Part shown: piece by piece, positions 46,271 to 54,605 of the stretch
Layout of the letters: each line of letters starts with the position of its first letter
Position numbering within the stretch: the stretch's first letter is position 1
Origin: Pseudoxanthomonas sp. Root630
GTDB taxonomy: Bacteria > Pseudomonadota > Gammaproteobacteria > Xanthomonadales > Xanthomonadaceae
NCBI RefSeq assembly: GCF_001427585.1
Contig: NZ_LMGY01000001.1
Span: forward strand, 1,270 to 65,269
Reading direction: 5' to 3'
Length of the DNA: 64,000 nt
Made by a program: the position numbers and the translations under genes
The notes under the pieces: model-generated
The model's database searches: none
What the model was told of the DNA's origin: nothing
The model's input: the letters and a program-made list of their open reading frames with translations, nothing else

Positions 46271-47275
46271 ATGAGCATCGAACAGCTTGCCGAAACCGCC
46301 CAGGCCATGGTGGCCGCGGGCAAGGGCATCATCGCGATCGACGAGTCCACCACCACCATCGCCAAGCGGTTCCAGGGCGTGGGCATCGAGAACACGGAAG
46401 AGAACCGTCGCGCCTACCGCGAGCTGCTGCTCACCACGCCGAAGCTGTCCGACTACATCTCGGGCGCCATCCTGTACGACGAAACCATCCGCCAGTCCAC
46501 CAAGGACGGCGTGCCGTTCGCCAAGTACATGAGCGAGCACGGCATCATCCCGGGCATCAAGGTGGACAAGGGCACGCATGCCCTGGCCGGCTGCCCCGGC
46601 GAAGTGGTCACCGAAGGCCTCGACGGCCTGCGCGACCGCCTGAAGGAGTACTACAAGCTGGGCGCCCGCTTCGCCAAATGGCGCGCGGTGATCACCATCG
46701 GCGAGGACATCCCGTCCGGCACCTGCATCGAAGCCAACGCCCACGCGCTGGCCCGTTATGCCGCGCTGTGCCAGGAATGCGGCCTGGTCCCGATGGTGGA
46801 GCCGGAAGTGCTGATGGACGGCGACCACAACATCGAAGTCTGCTACGAAGTGACCGAAGCCGTGCTGCGTTCGCTGTTCGGCGCGCTGTACGAGCAGAAC
46901 GTGCTGCTGGAAGGCACCATCCTGAAGGCCTCGATGGTCATCGCCGGCAAGGACAGCGACGAGCAGGCCGACGTCGACGAAGTGGCCGAATCCACCGTGA
47001 TGTGCCTGAAGAGCACCGTGCCGGCGATCCTGCCGGGCATCGTGTTCCTGTCCGGCGGCCAGACCGACGAGCAGTCCACCGCCCACCTCAATGCGATGAA
47101 CCAGCTCGGCAGCCTGCCGTGGCCGCTCAGCTTCTCGTACGGCCGCGCCATGCAGCAGGCCGCGCTGAAGCTGTGGTCGCAGGACCTGAAGGGCAACTTC
47201 GCCAAGGCGCAGGCCGTGGTGTACGAGCGCGCCAAGGAAAACGGCCTGGCCGCGCTGGGCAAGTGGGAAGGGTGA
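46271..47275 (+). CDS. fba: Fructose-bisphosphate aldolase, class I
   Basis: A Schiff-base aldolase splitting fructose-1,6-bisphosphate. Its 334 residues resemble the eukaryotic-type class I enzymes: GIIAIDESTTTIAKRFQGVG at the start, FAKWRAVITIGEDIPSGTCI with conserved Lys/Arg residues, MVEPEVLMDGDHNIE, and Schiff-base Lys219 in GTILKASMVI, then LSGGQTDEQSTAHLNAMN. Metal-binding residues of class II enzymes are absent. It closes the gap-pgk-pyk-fba group. Confidence 0.95.
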   Translation: MSIEQLAETAQAMVAAGKGIIAIDESTTTIAKRFQGVGIENTEENRRAYRELLLTTPKLSDYISGAILYDETIRQSTKDGVPFAKYMSEHGIIPGIKVDKGTHALAGCPGEVVTEGLDGLRDRLKEYYKLGARFAKWRAVITIGEDIPSGTCIEANAHALARYAALCQECGLVPMVEPEVLMDGDHNIEVCYEVTEAVLRSLFGALYEQNVLLEGTILKASMVIAGKDSDEQADVDEVAESTVMCLKSTVPAILPGIVFLSGGQTDEQSTAHLNAMNQLGSLPWPLSFSYGRAMQQAALKLWSQDLKGNFAKAQAVVYERAKENGLAALGKWEG

Positions 47276-47287
47276 GCGGCTGCGCCT

Positions 47288-47312
47288 GACTGTTGCCCTA
47301 TCGGCAACAGTC
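47288..47312 (+). terminator. Hairpin 1 downstream of the aldolase gene
   Basis: GACTGTTGCC (47288-47297) pairs perfectly with GGCAACAGTC (47303-47312), 5-base loop, 13 bases after the aldolase stop. No T-run. Confidence 0.5.
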
Positions 47313-47324
47313 GCAGCCGCGAAC

Positions 47325-47346
47325 GCCCGCACATGGATGTGCGGGC
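47325..47346 (+). terminator. Hairpin 2 downstream of the aldolase gene
   Basis: GCCCGCACAT (47325-47334) and ATGTGCGGGC (47337-47346) form a perfect 10-base-pair stem with a 2-base centre, 13 bases after the first hairpin. The pair may stabilise the 3' end of the aldolase mRNA. Confidence 0.5.
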
Positions 47347-47425
47347 AGGTCCTTCCGCTAGCACGTGATGCTGCGCCATGGATGGCATGGGGAAAGAACG
47401 CTGGCGAAGGCCGGCGTTTCTCGTT

Positions 47426-48034
47426 TCAGCCCGCGCGCACCCGTTCCGCCGCGCGTTCTGCCATCCGCCGGTCGGCGTAGTCCATGGTCAGGTCCGATGC
47501 CGTCTTCAGCACGGTGAAGCACAGCGTCATCAGCAGGCCGCTGCCGAGCGCGGCGCTGGCCAGGATGATCAGGTGCATCGGGATCACGCGCAGGTAGGGC
47601 AGGAACATCAGCGCGCCCAGGCTGGGTTTGCCGTCCACGTCGGCGGCGTGCTGCACGGCGTAGGTCTGCCGCTGCGAATAGACGAACGACAGCCCGCAGA
47701 GCGCCAGCAAGGCGATGTCGCGCGGGTTCGCCACGGTGTGGTGCACGCACAGGAAGACGAAGTAGATCGCGTGGAAGAAGCCGTAGTGGAGCGAGAAGAA
47801 GCTGGCCGTCGAGCGCTTGCCGGCCTCGTCCTCGCTGACGCGCTTGCCGCCGGAGGTGAAGCCTTCGGTGGTGAAGTCGCGCAGGGCCAGCATCCGCTTG
47901 CGGGCGTACCAGCCGATCACGACGCTCTGGATCCAGTAGGGCCAGACCAGCCAGCCGGTCTCCCAGTCGAAGACCAGGGCCAGCGCCAGGGTCAGGGCAT
48001 TGGCGGCGAGCAGGGCGAGGGCGGAAGGGCGCAT
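47426..48034 (-). CDS. Integral membrane protein, DUF6498-like
   Basis: A 202-residue inner-membrane protein with about five membrane helices (starting LALLAANALTLALALVFDWE; SFFSLHYGFFHAIYFVFLCV; VIPMHLIILASAALGSGLLM). The residues WPYWIQSVVIGWYARKRM near the N-terminus and HYGFFHAIYFVF fit the DUF6498 family of unknown function. A charged loop (about 48-80) separates helices 2 and 3. It is convergent with the aldolase gene and diverges from the MarR gene. Confidence 0.72.
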   Translation of the reverse strand: MRPSALALLAANALTLALALVFDWETGWLVWPYWIQSVVIGWYARKRMLALRDFTTEGFTSGGKRVSEDEAGKRSTASFFSLHYGFFHAIYFVFLCVHHTVANPRDIALLALCGLSFVYSQRQTYAVQHAADVDGKPSLGALMFLPYLRVIPMHLIILASAALGSGLLMTLCFTVLKTASDLTMDYADRRMAERAAERVRAG

Positions 48035-48122
48035 CCGTTCAGGATACGGCAGGGCCCGGCCTTGCAGGACGGGGGTTTGGCCGTCGCCAGGCTGAACAGA
48101 ATTCCCCTGCCTGAAATATTAT

Positions 48123-48147
48123 TGCCTAAGCAGCTATATCATAGGCA
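48123..48147 (+). promoter_or_regulatory. Inverted-repeat operator before the MarR gene
   Basis: TGCCTA (48123-48128) and TAGGCA (48142-48147) are inverted half-sites 19 bases centre to centre, ending 3 bases before the MarR ATG. The sequence between is AT-rich (AGCAGCTATATCA) and may include the promoter -10. This is the expected position of an autoregulatory MarR site. Confidence 0.6.
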
Positions 48148-48150
48148 GCC

Positions 48151-48624
48151 ATGAAGACCCCCTCCGGCAACAGCACCATCGGTTACCTGATCGCGGACCT
48201 GAGTCGGCTGTTCGGCCGGGTGTTCGACCGGCGTGCCTCCCACCTGGGCCTGACCCGCGTGCAGTGGCGCGCGCTCAAGCGCATCCACCAGAGCGAGGGC
48301 ATCACCCAGTCGGAACTGGCCGACCTGCTCGACATGGAGCCGATCGCCGTCGGGCGCGTCATCGATCGCCTGCAGAAGGCAGGCTTCGTGGAACGCCGCA
48401 GCGATCCGGACGACCGCCGCGTATGGCGCCTGCACCTGCTGCCGCCGTCGGATGCGGTGATGCACGACATCGAAGCGGTGGCCGTATCGGTCCGCGAGGA
48501 TTGCCTGGCCGGCATCGATGCCGATGAACTCGCCACGGCCCTCAAGGTGCTGGGCCAGATCCGCGAAAACCTCTCCCAGCTCGACCGCGCCAGCCGCGGC
48601 GAGTCCTCCCTCCGCAAGAGTTGA
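48151..48624 (+). CDS. MarR-family transcriptional regulator of the emrAB genes
   Basis: A 157-residue winged helix-turn-helix protein. DNA-recognition elements are ITQSELADLLDMEPIAVGRV (about 51-70) and the wing RRSDPDDRRVWRLHL. As in EmrR/MprA systems it precedes genes for a HlyD-type adaptor and a 14-helix efflux pump, and it probably represses them until a drug or phenolic ligand binds. Eight bases separate its stop from the emrA start. Confidence 0.9.
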   Translation: MKTPSGNSTIGYLIADLSRLFGRVFDRRASHLGLTRVQWRALKRIHQSEGITQSELADLLDMEPIAVGRVIDRLQKAGFVERRSDPDDRRVWRLHLLPPSDAVMHDIEAVAVSVREDCLAGIDADELATALKVLGQIRENLSQLDRASRGESSLRKS

Positions 48625-48632
48625 ATCCCACC

Positions 48633-49724
48633 ATGACCAGCAAGATCAACGAAGCCGGCGAGAACGCCGCACAACCTTCCGCGCCGAAGCGCCGCCGCGT
48701 GCCCGTGTGGCTGTGGATCGCCGGGCCGCTGGCCGTCGCGGGCTTCTTCGGTTGGGAGTACGTCGCTTCGGGCCGCGAAATCAGCACCGACAACGCCTAC
48801 ATCAAGGCCGAGCGCATCCTGATCGCGCCGCAGGTCGGCGGGCGTGTGGTCGAAGTCGCCGTGCAGCAGAACCAGCCGGTGAAGAAGGGCGACCTGTTGT
48901 TCCGCATCGATGCCGATCCGCTGACGATCGCCGTCACCCAGAACGAAGCGCTGGTCGCGCGCATGGCGAACTCCGCCAGCGCGAGCCGCGCCAAGGTGGT
49001 CGGCACGGGCACCTCGATCCAGGCCGCGCGCGAAACGCTGACCTGGGCGCAGCGCGACCTGCTGCGCATGCAGCAGCTCGCCAGCCAGCAGCTGGTCTCG
49101 CGCAAGATGCTGGACGACGCGCGCCACGCCGTCGCCGAAGCGCGCACCGACCTGGCCGATGCCATCGCCAGCCAGTCCGAAGCCACCGCCTCGCTGAGCG
49201 GCAGCCCGGGCACGCCGACGCAGGACCTGCCCGAGTACCGCGCCGCGATGGCGATGCTGGCGAAGGCCCGCCTCGACCTGGACCACGCGGAAGTACGCGC
49301 GCCCGTCGATGGCATCGTCGGCCTGCACGACCTGCAGGTGGGCGAATACATCAACGTCGGCCAGACGGCGATGCCGCTGGTGGCGACCTCGCCGATCTGG
49401 GTGGAAGCCAACTTCAAGGAAACCGAGCTGGAAAAAATGAAGGTGGGCCAGTCCGCGACGATCGAAGTGGACAGCTATCCGGGCGTGAAGTGGAAGGCGC
49501 ACGTCGCGTCCATTGCACCGGCCTCGGGTGCCGAATTCAGCGTGCTGCCGCCGCAAAACGCCACCGGCAACTGGGTGAAGATCGTGCAGCGCATCCCGGT
49601 GCGCCTGGAGATCGACGGCATGGCTGCCGATGCGCCGCAACTGCGTGCCGGCATGAGCGCCGACGTGCATGTCGACCTGCGCGACGGCGGCACCGCGTCC
49701 AGCCGCGCCACCGCCGCGCGCTGA
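48633..49724 (+). CDS. emrA: EmrA-type membrane fusion protein (HlyD family)
   Basis: Periplasmic adaptor of a tripartite efflux pump. It has 363 residues: a cytoplasmic N-terminus, one membrane helix (about 27-46), a barrel/lipoyl region (ISTDNAYIKAERILIAPQVG; VEVAVQQNQPVKKGDLLFRI), a helical hairpin (about 110-185), and the second lipoyl half (VRAPVDGIVGLHDLQVGEYI). The ATG at 48633 was preferred over a TTG at 48621. Confidence 0.93.
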   Translation: MTSKINEAGENAAQPSAPKRRRVPVWLWIAGPLAVAGFFGWEYVASGREISTDNAYIKAERILIAPQVGGRVVEVAVQQNQPVKKGDLLFRIDADPLTIAVTQNEALVARMANSASASRAKVVGTGTSIQAARETLTWAQRDLLRMQQLASQQLVSRKMLDDARHAVAEARTDLADAIASQSEATASLSGSPGTPTQDLPEYRAAMAMLAKARLDLDHAEVRAPVDGIVGLHDLQVGEYINVGQTAMPLVATSPIWVEANFKETELEKMKVGQSATIEVDSYPGVKWKAHVASIAPASGAEFSVLPPQNATGNWVKIVQRIPVRLEIDGMAADAPQLRAGMSADVHVDLRDGGTASSRATAAR

Positions 49725-49864
49725 GTCCCTGTTTCCATGTCATCCCGGGCGTGCGCGGATGCGGGCGAGGGCACTGTGGTGGGGCCCGGCCCCGCTGACG
49801 CCGCGCCCCGGGTGACCTCTGGATCGTCGTGCGCTCCGCATGGCGATCGCTTACGGAATTCCCC

Positions 49865-51421
49865 ATGAGCACAACCGCCGTTCCCGCTGCACCCGCGCAG
49901 GACGATACCGGCAAGCGCACGCTGCTGGTTGGCTCGGTGATGCTGGCCACGCTGATGCAGGCGCTGGACACCACCATCGCCAACGTCGCGCTGCCGGACA
50001 TGCAGGGCTCGCTGTCGGCCACCCAGGACCAGGTGTCGTGGGTGCTGACCAGCTACATCGTCGCCGCGGCGATCCTGACGCCGGTCACCGGCTGGCTTGC
50101 CGGTCGCTTGGGTCGCCGTCGCCTGCTGATCATCGCCGTCAGCGGTTTCACCGTCGCCTCGCTGCTGTGCGGCATCGCCAGCGGCATCGGCGAGATGGTG
50201 CTGTTCCGCGTGTTGCAGGGCGTGTTCGGTGCCTCGCTCGTGCCGATCTCGCAGTCGCTGCTGCTCGATGCTTTCCCCAAGGAGAAGCACGGCGCGGCGA
50301 TGGCGATGTGGGGCATGGGCATCATGGTCGGCCCGATCCTCGGCCCGCCCCTCGGTGGCTTCCTGACCCAGAACTACAGCTGGCACTGGGTGTTCCTGAT
50401 CAACCTGCCGATCGGCATCCTGGCATTGGTCGGCATCATGGCCAGCGTCAAGAAGGACGTGCCGCACGAGCGGCCGCTGGACGGCATCGGGCTCGCGCTG
50501 CTGGCGCTGGGCATCGGCGCGCTGCAGCTGTTCCTCGACCGCGGGCAGAGCGAGGACTGGTTCGGCAGCGTCGAGATCCAGATCGAAGCCGCGATCGCCT
50601 TCCTCGCGCTCTATACCTACGGCCTGTGGTGGTGGCGCAAGCGCGATCATGCGCTGCTCGACCTGGGCCTGCTGAAGAACGCCAACTTCGCCGTCGGCTG
50701 CGCGCTGATCTTCGTCGTCGGCATCGTGCTGTTCGCGACGCTGGCGCTGCTGCCGCCGTACCTCAGCACGCTGATGAACTACCCGGTCCTGACCATCGGC
50801 CTGGTACTGGCGCCGCGTGGCGTGGGCACGATGTTCAGCATGATGATCGTCGGCCGCCTGCTGGGCCGCATCGACGCGCGCTGGCCGATCCTGGTCGGCA
50901 TGGGCCTGATGGTGGCCTCGCTGCACGGCATGACCCAGTTCGGGCCGAACGCCTCCATGCACTCCATCGTCTGGCTCGGCGTCGTCCAGGGCATGGGTCT
51001 GGGTCTGGTGTTCGTGCCGATCTCGACGGTCGCCTACGCCACGCTGGAGCCGCACCAGCGCACCGAAGCCGCCGGCCTTTTCAGCCTGGTGCGCAACATC
51101 GGTTCCTCGGTGGGCATCTCGGTGGTGATGACGATGCTGTCGCGCGCGCTGCAGGTGAACCATGCGGAGATCGGTGCGCGCATCCCGGCGTTCGGTGCGG
51201 AGACCACGCTGCTGCCCGCGGCGATGGATCCGTCCACGGCGACCGGCCTGGCCCTGCTCAATGCCGAGGTCAACCGGCAGGCCGCGGCCATCGGCTATCT
51301 CAACGACTTCAAGCTGATGATGCTGCTGACGCTGGTGTCGATGCCGCTGGTGCTGTTGATGCGTGGCGGCAAGGCGCCCTCCGGCGGCGGCGGTGGCGCC
51401 GATGCCGCCGCGGCGCACTGA
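49865..51421 (+). CDS. emrB: EmrB-type multidrug efflux MFS transporter (DHA2 family)
   Basis: A 518-residue proton-coupled drug exporter with 14 membrane helices. Signatures are LDTTIANVALPDMQGSLSAT (motif D1), GRLGRRRLLI (motif A), LQGVFGASLVPISQSLLLDA, and GMGIMVGPILGPPLGGFLTQ (motif C). The 140-base gap from emrA contains no evident gene or terminator. With emrA and an outer-membrane TolC-like protein encoded elsewhere it would expel hydrophobic drugs or phenolics. Confidence 0.93.
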   Translation: MSTTAVPAAPAQDDTGKRTLLVGSVMLATLMQALDTTIANVALPDMQGSLSATQDQVSWVLTSYIVAAAILTPVTGWLAGRLGRRRLLIIAVSGFTVASLLCGIASGIGEMVLFRVLQGVFGASLVPISQSLLLDAFPKEKHGAAMAMWGMGIMVGPILGPPLGGFLTQNYSWHWVFLINLPIGILALVGIMASVKKDVPHERPLDGIGLALLALGIGALQLFLDRGQSEDWFGSVEIQIEAAIAFLALYTYGLWWWRKRDHALLDLGLLKNANFAVGCALIFVVGIVLFATLALLPPYLSTLMNYPVLTIGLVLAPRGVGTMFSMMIVGRLLGRIDARWPILVGMGLMVASLHGMTQFGPNASMHSIVWLGVVQGMGLGLVFVPISTVAYATLEPHQRTEAAGLFSLVRNIGSSVGISVVMTMLSRALQVNHAEIGARIPAFGAETTLLPAAMDPSTATGLALLNAEVNRQAAAIGYLNDFKLMMLLTLVSMPLVLLMRGGKAPSGGGGGADAAAAH

Positions 51422-51422
51422 C

Positions 51423-51809
51423 ATGGACCTGCAGGGCCTGCACCACGTCGCGATCATCGCGTCCGATTACGCACGCTCGAAGCGTTTCTATGCCGAGGTG
51501 CTCGGCCTGCGCGTCGTCGCCGAGCACTACCGGGCGGAGCGCGATTCCTGGAAGCTCGACCTGGCGCTGCCCGACGGCACGCAGGTCGAGCTGTTCTCGT
51601 TCCCGTCGCCACCGCCGCGCGTCTCGCGACCGGAAGCCTGCGGCCTGCGCCACCTGGCGTTGCGCGTGACCGACATCGACGCCGCCATCACCCACCTGCA
51701 GGCGCACGGTGTGGCGACCGAACCGGTGCGCGTGGACGAATACACCGGCCGGCGCTTCACCTTCTTCGCCGACCCGGACGATCTGCCGCTGGAGCTCTAC
51801 GAGGGCTGA
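51423..51809 (+). CDS. Glyoxalase-fold (VOC) protein
   Basis: A 128-residue single-domain VOC protein starting 1 base after the emrB stop. It shows the two beta-alpha-beta modules (GLHHVAIIASDYARSKRFYA; LRHLALRVTDIDAAITHLQA) and metal-ligand positions His7, Glu in QVELFSF, His in CGLRHLALRV and Glu in LPLELYEG, consistent with a metal-dependent lyase or dioxygenase similar to GloA2/YaeR. Its role may be detoxification linked with efflux. Tight spacing suggests co-transcription with emrB. Confidence 0.87.
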   Translation: MDLQGLHHVAIIASDYARSKRFYAEVLGLRVVAEHYRAERDSWKLDLALPDGTQVELFSFPSPPPRVSRPEACGLRHLALRVTDIDAAITHLQAHGVATEPVRVDEYTGRRFTFFADPDDLPLELYEG

Positions 51810-51823
51810 CGCGCCCCTGCTGC

Positions 51824-51847
51824 TGTGGGAGCGACGTCAGTCGCGAC
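51824..51847 (+). repeat. REP family 2 element, left copy
   Basis: A 24-base unit starting TGTGGGAGCGACGTCAGTCG and ending CGAC, with an internal near-palindrome. An exact inverted copy lies at 51929-51952; similar pairs occur at 61713-61780. The pair is located between convergent genes. Confidence 0.85.
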
Positions 51848-51852
51848 AGTGT

Positions 51853-51867
51853 CCCTGCATTGCAGGG
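51853..51867. repeat. Small palindrome between the REP copies
   Basis: CCCTGCATTGCAGGG, a 7-base inverted repeat around one base, located in the 81-base spacer of the REP pair. Confidence 0.5.
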
Positions 51868-51928
51868 ATTCCATGAAGTCGCCGGCCATCAAGGGCCGAT
51901 CAACAATCTTTACAACCGAAGGCGTCCC

Positions 51929-51952
51929 GTCGCGACTGACGTCGCTCCCACA
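51929..51952 (-). repeat. REP family 2 element, right (inverted) copy
   Basis: An exact reverse complement of 51824-51847, 31 bases before the stop of cysK. The pair can fold into a long cruciform and may act as a terminator or stabiliser for the two convergent transcripts. Confidence 0.85.
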
Positions 51953-51982
51953 AGACGGCGCGCACTGCGCCCCGCGTGGAAC

Positions 51983-52957
51983 TCAGGGCAACGCCGCGTC
52001 GCCCAGCGATGCCAGCCATTCGTCGTCGGAGCCTTCGTTGACGCCTTCGAACAGCGGCGTGGAGAAGTAGCGCTCGCCGGTATCCGGCAGCACCGCCAGC
52101 AGCACGTCGCCGGGCTTGGCTTTCTGCGCGACCTGCAGCGCAGCCGCGACGGTGGCGCCGGCGGAGATGCCGACGAAGATGCCTTCCTCGGCGGCGAGGC
52201 GGCGCGAGGTCGCGATCGCCTCGATGTCGGTGACCGGCAGGATCTCATCGGCGACGTCGCGGTTGAGCACGTCCGGCACGAAGTCCGGCGTCCAGCCCTG
52301 GATCTTGTGCGGTTGCCATTCCTTGCCCAGCAGCAGCGAAGCGCCGGCCGGTTCGGAGGCGGTGATGCGCACTTCAGGACGCGCGATCTTGAGCACTTCG
52401 CCCACGCCGGTCAGCGTGCCGCCGGTGCCCCAGCCGGTGACGAAGTGGTCCAGTCGACGGCCGGCGAAATCGCGCAGGATTTCCGCCGCCGTGGTCTGGC
52501 GGTGATAGGCGGGATTGGCGGGATTGGCGAACTGGCGGGCGAGGAACCAGCCGTGCTTCTTCGCCAGTTCCTCGGCGCGCCGCACCATGCCGCTGCCGCG
52601 CTCGGCGGCCGGTGTCAGGATGACCTTGGCGCCGTAGGCGCGCATCAGCTTGCGGCGTTCGATCGAGAAGGTCTCCACCATCGTGGCGACGAACTTGTAG
52701 CCGCGCGCGGCGGCCACCATCGCCAGCGCCACGCCGGTGTTGCCGGAGGTCGCTTCGATGATGGTGTCGCCGGGCTTCAGCAGGCCCTTGGCTTCGGCGT
52801 CGAGGACGATCGCCAGCGCCAGGCGGTCCTTCACCGAGCCGCCGGGATTGAACGACTCCACCTTCGCGTAGAGGGTCACGTGCTCCGGCGCGATGCGGTG
52901 CAGTTTGACGACCGGGGTGCGACCGACGGTGTCCAGGATGCTGTCGTAGAGGGCCAT
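51983..52957 (-). CDS. cysK: Cysteine synthase A (O-acetylserine sulfhydrylase)
   Basis: A PLP enzyme forming cysteine from O-acetylserine and sulfide. It has 324 residues: Lys43 in ESFNPGGSVKDRLAL binds PLP, EATSGNTGVALAMVAAARGY is the substrate loop, GWGTGGTLTGVGEVL is the phosphate-binding glycine loop, and GISAGATVAAALQ carries the pyridine-N serine. It is probably co-transcribed from cysG, 21 bases upstream on the same strand. Confidence 0.95.
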   Translation of the reverse strand: MALYDSILDTVGRTPVVKLHRIAPEHVTLYAKVESFNPGGSVKDRLALAIVLDAEAKGLLKPGDTIIEATSGNTGVALAMVAAARGYKFVATMVETFSIERRKLMRAYGAKVILTPAAERGSGMVRRAEELAKKHGWFLARQFANPANPAYHRQTTAAEILRDFAGRRLDHFVTGWGTGGTLTGVGEVLKIARPEVRITASEPAGASLLLGKEWQPHKIQGWTPDFVPDVLNRDVADEILPVTDIEAIATSRRLAAEEGIFVGISAGATVAAALQVAQKAKPGDVLLAVLPDTGERYFSTPLFEGVNEGSDDEWLASLGDAALP

Positions 52958-52978
52958 GGAATCTCCAGGTGGGAACGG

Positions 52979-54439
52979 TCAGGCGGCCTGCAGTGTGGGC
53001 GCCGGAAGGTTGCGGGAATGTGTGGGATGGGCCGTGACGATCGGCGGCTGCCCGAACCAGTGCAGCGTGCCAGCCAACGCGGCCACTTCGCCCAGGATCA
53101 GCAGGGCGGGCGAGCGCACCTGATGAGAACGCGCGGTTTCCGGCAGATCGGCCAGGGTGCCATTCAGCACGCGTTGCTCGCGGCGGGAACCGTTCTCCAC
53201 GATGGCGAACGGCGTGGAGGGCGCGCGCCCGTGCGCCAGCAGGCGGTCGCGCAGGCCTTCCAGCCCGGCCACGCCCATGTACACGGCCAGCGTCTGTCGC
53301 TCCTGCGCCAGCGCGGCCCAGTCGAGCGTGTCCAGCGAATCCTTGCAGTGGGCGGTGACCAATCGCACGGCCTGGGCATGGTCGCGATGGGTGAGCGGGA
53401 TGCCCGCGTACGCCGCGCACGCGATGGCGGCGGTGATGCCGGGCACGACCTCGTAGGGAATGCCGTGCGCGCGCAGGAACTCCAGCTCTTCGCCGCCGCG
53501 CCCGAACACGAACGGATCGCCGCCCTTCAAGCGCACCACGCGCTTGCCGGCGCGTGCGTGGTCCAGCATCAGCGCATGGATGTCGTCCTGGCGCGTGCTG
53601 TGGCCGTTCGCCGACTTGCCGACTTCGATGTAGGTCGCGTCGCGGCGGCCGAGGCGCAGCACGTCTTCGCTGACGAGGCGGTCGTGCAGGATCACGTCGG
53701 CCTCGTTCATCGCGCGCAGTGCGTTGAGGGTGAGCAGGCCGGCATCGCCGGGGCCCGCACCCACCACCACGACGGTACCGCTGCGCGTCAGCGCTGCGGT
53801 TTCGTCGAGCGTGGCGAGGAAGTGCTGTTCCGCCTGCGTGTGCAGCTGTTGGCGGAACAGGCGCGGCAACGGGCCTGCCAGCACTTTCTCGAAGAACCGC
53901 CGCCGGTCGGCCGTACGCGGGAAGCGCTGGCGGATGCGGTGGCGCTGGCGCGTGAACAGCTCGGCGAGCGAGGCCCACGAATCGTCCAGCAGGGTTTCCA
54001 GTTGGCGACGCAGGTGGCGGGCCAGCATCGGCGCGCCGCCGCCGCTGGAGATGGCGACCTGCAAGGGGCCGCGCTCCACGATGGCGGGCACCTGGAAGCT
54101 GGACAGCGACGCGTCGTCGACCACGTTGGCCAGCAGCCGTCGTGCTTCCGCGGCCGCGGCGACGGCGCGGTTGATGCCCCGGTCGCCGGTGGCGGCGACC
54201 ACCAGCCAGGCATCGTCCAACTGCGCGGGTTCGAACACCGTCTCCTGCCACTCGATCCGACCTGCCGCGTGCCAGCCGGCCAACGCGGCCGTCAGCGTCG
54301 GCGCGACCACCCGCACCCGGGCCCCGGTGCGGAGCAACGCGTCGGTCTTGCGTTCCGCGACGCCGCCGCCGCCCACGACCAGTACCTGGCGGCCTTGCAG
54401 GTCGGCGAACAGGGGAAACAGCGGAGCGCTCACGGGCAT
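52979..54439 (-). CDS. cysG: Siroheme synthase (trifunctional CysG)
   Basis: Makes siroheme, the prosthetic group of sulfite reductase, from uroporphyrinogen III. The 486-residue protein fuses an N-terminal precorrin-2 dehydrogenase/sirohydrochlorin ferrochelatase module ([20 protein letters not shown], residues about 15-35, plus [18 protein letters not shown]) with a C-terminal uroporphyrinogen III methyltransferase ([60 protein letters not shown]). It is divergent from cysB across a 166-base region with a probable CysB site. Confidence 0.95.
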   Translation of the reverse strand: MPVSAPLFPLFADLQGRQVLVVGGGGVAERKTDALLRTGARVRVVAPTLTAALAGWHAAGRIEWQETVFEPAQLDDAWLVVAATGDRGINRAVAAAAEARRLLANVVDDASLSSFQVPAIVERGPLQVAISSGGGAPMLARHLRRQLETLLDDSWASLAELFTRQRHRIRQRFPRTADRRRFFEKVLAGPLPRLFRQQLHTQAEQHFLATLDETAALTRSGTVVVVGAGPGDAGLLTLNALRAMNEADVILHDRLVSEDVLRLGRRDATYIEVGKSANGHSTRQDDIHALMLDHARAGKRVVRLKGGDPFVFGRGGEELEFLRAHGIPYEVVPGITAAIACAAYAGIPLTHRDHAQAVRLVTAHCKDSLDTLDWAALAQERQTLAVYMGVAGLEGLRDRLLAHGRAPSTPFAIVENGSRREQRVLNGTLADLPETARSHQVRSPALLILGEVAALAGTLHWFGQPPIVTAHPTHSRNLPAPTLQAA

Positions 54440-54520
54440 GGCGGGCAGGGATGGGTTGTTGACCCTACTGCCGGGTCATAGCCGCCGGAAATGACATCCC
54501 ACCAAAACCATATGCCTTGC

Positions 54521-54530
54521 GGTTATAAGC
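54521..54530. promoter_or_regulatory. Candidate CysB-responsive motif between cysG and cysB
   Basis: GGTTATAAGC within TATGCCTTGCGGTTATAAGC, in the divergent cysG/cysB intergenic region. An 8-of-10 match, GGTTATGGGC, lies in the cysJ/cysD intergenic region at 63730-63739. ATAACC/GGTTAT half-sites are typical of CysB-bound promoters in enteric bacteria. Confidence 0.45.
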
Positions 54531-54605
54531 GCCACCGGCTACGGTCCGGGGAAATCCTCTACAGTCCAAGGCCCCCTCTGGTGGGCCGATCCGCGCCCCA
54601 CGCCG

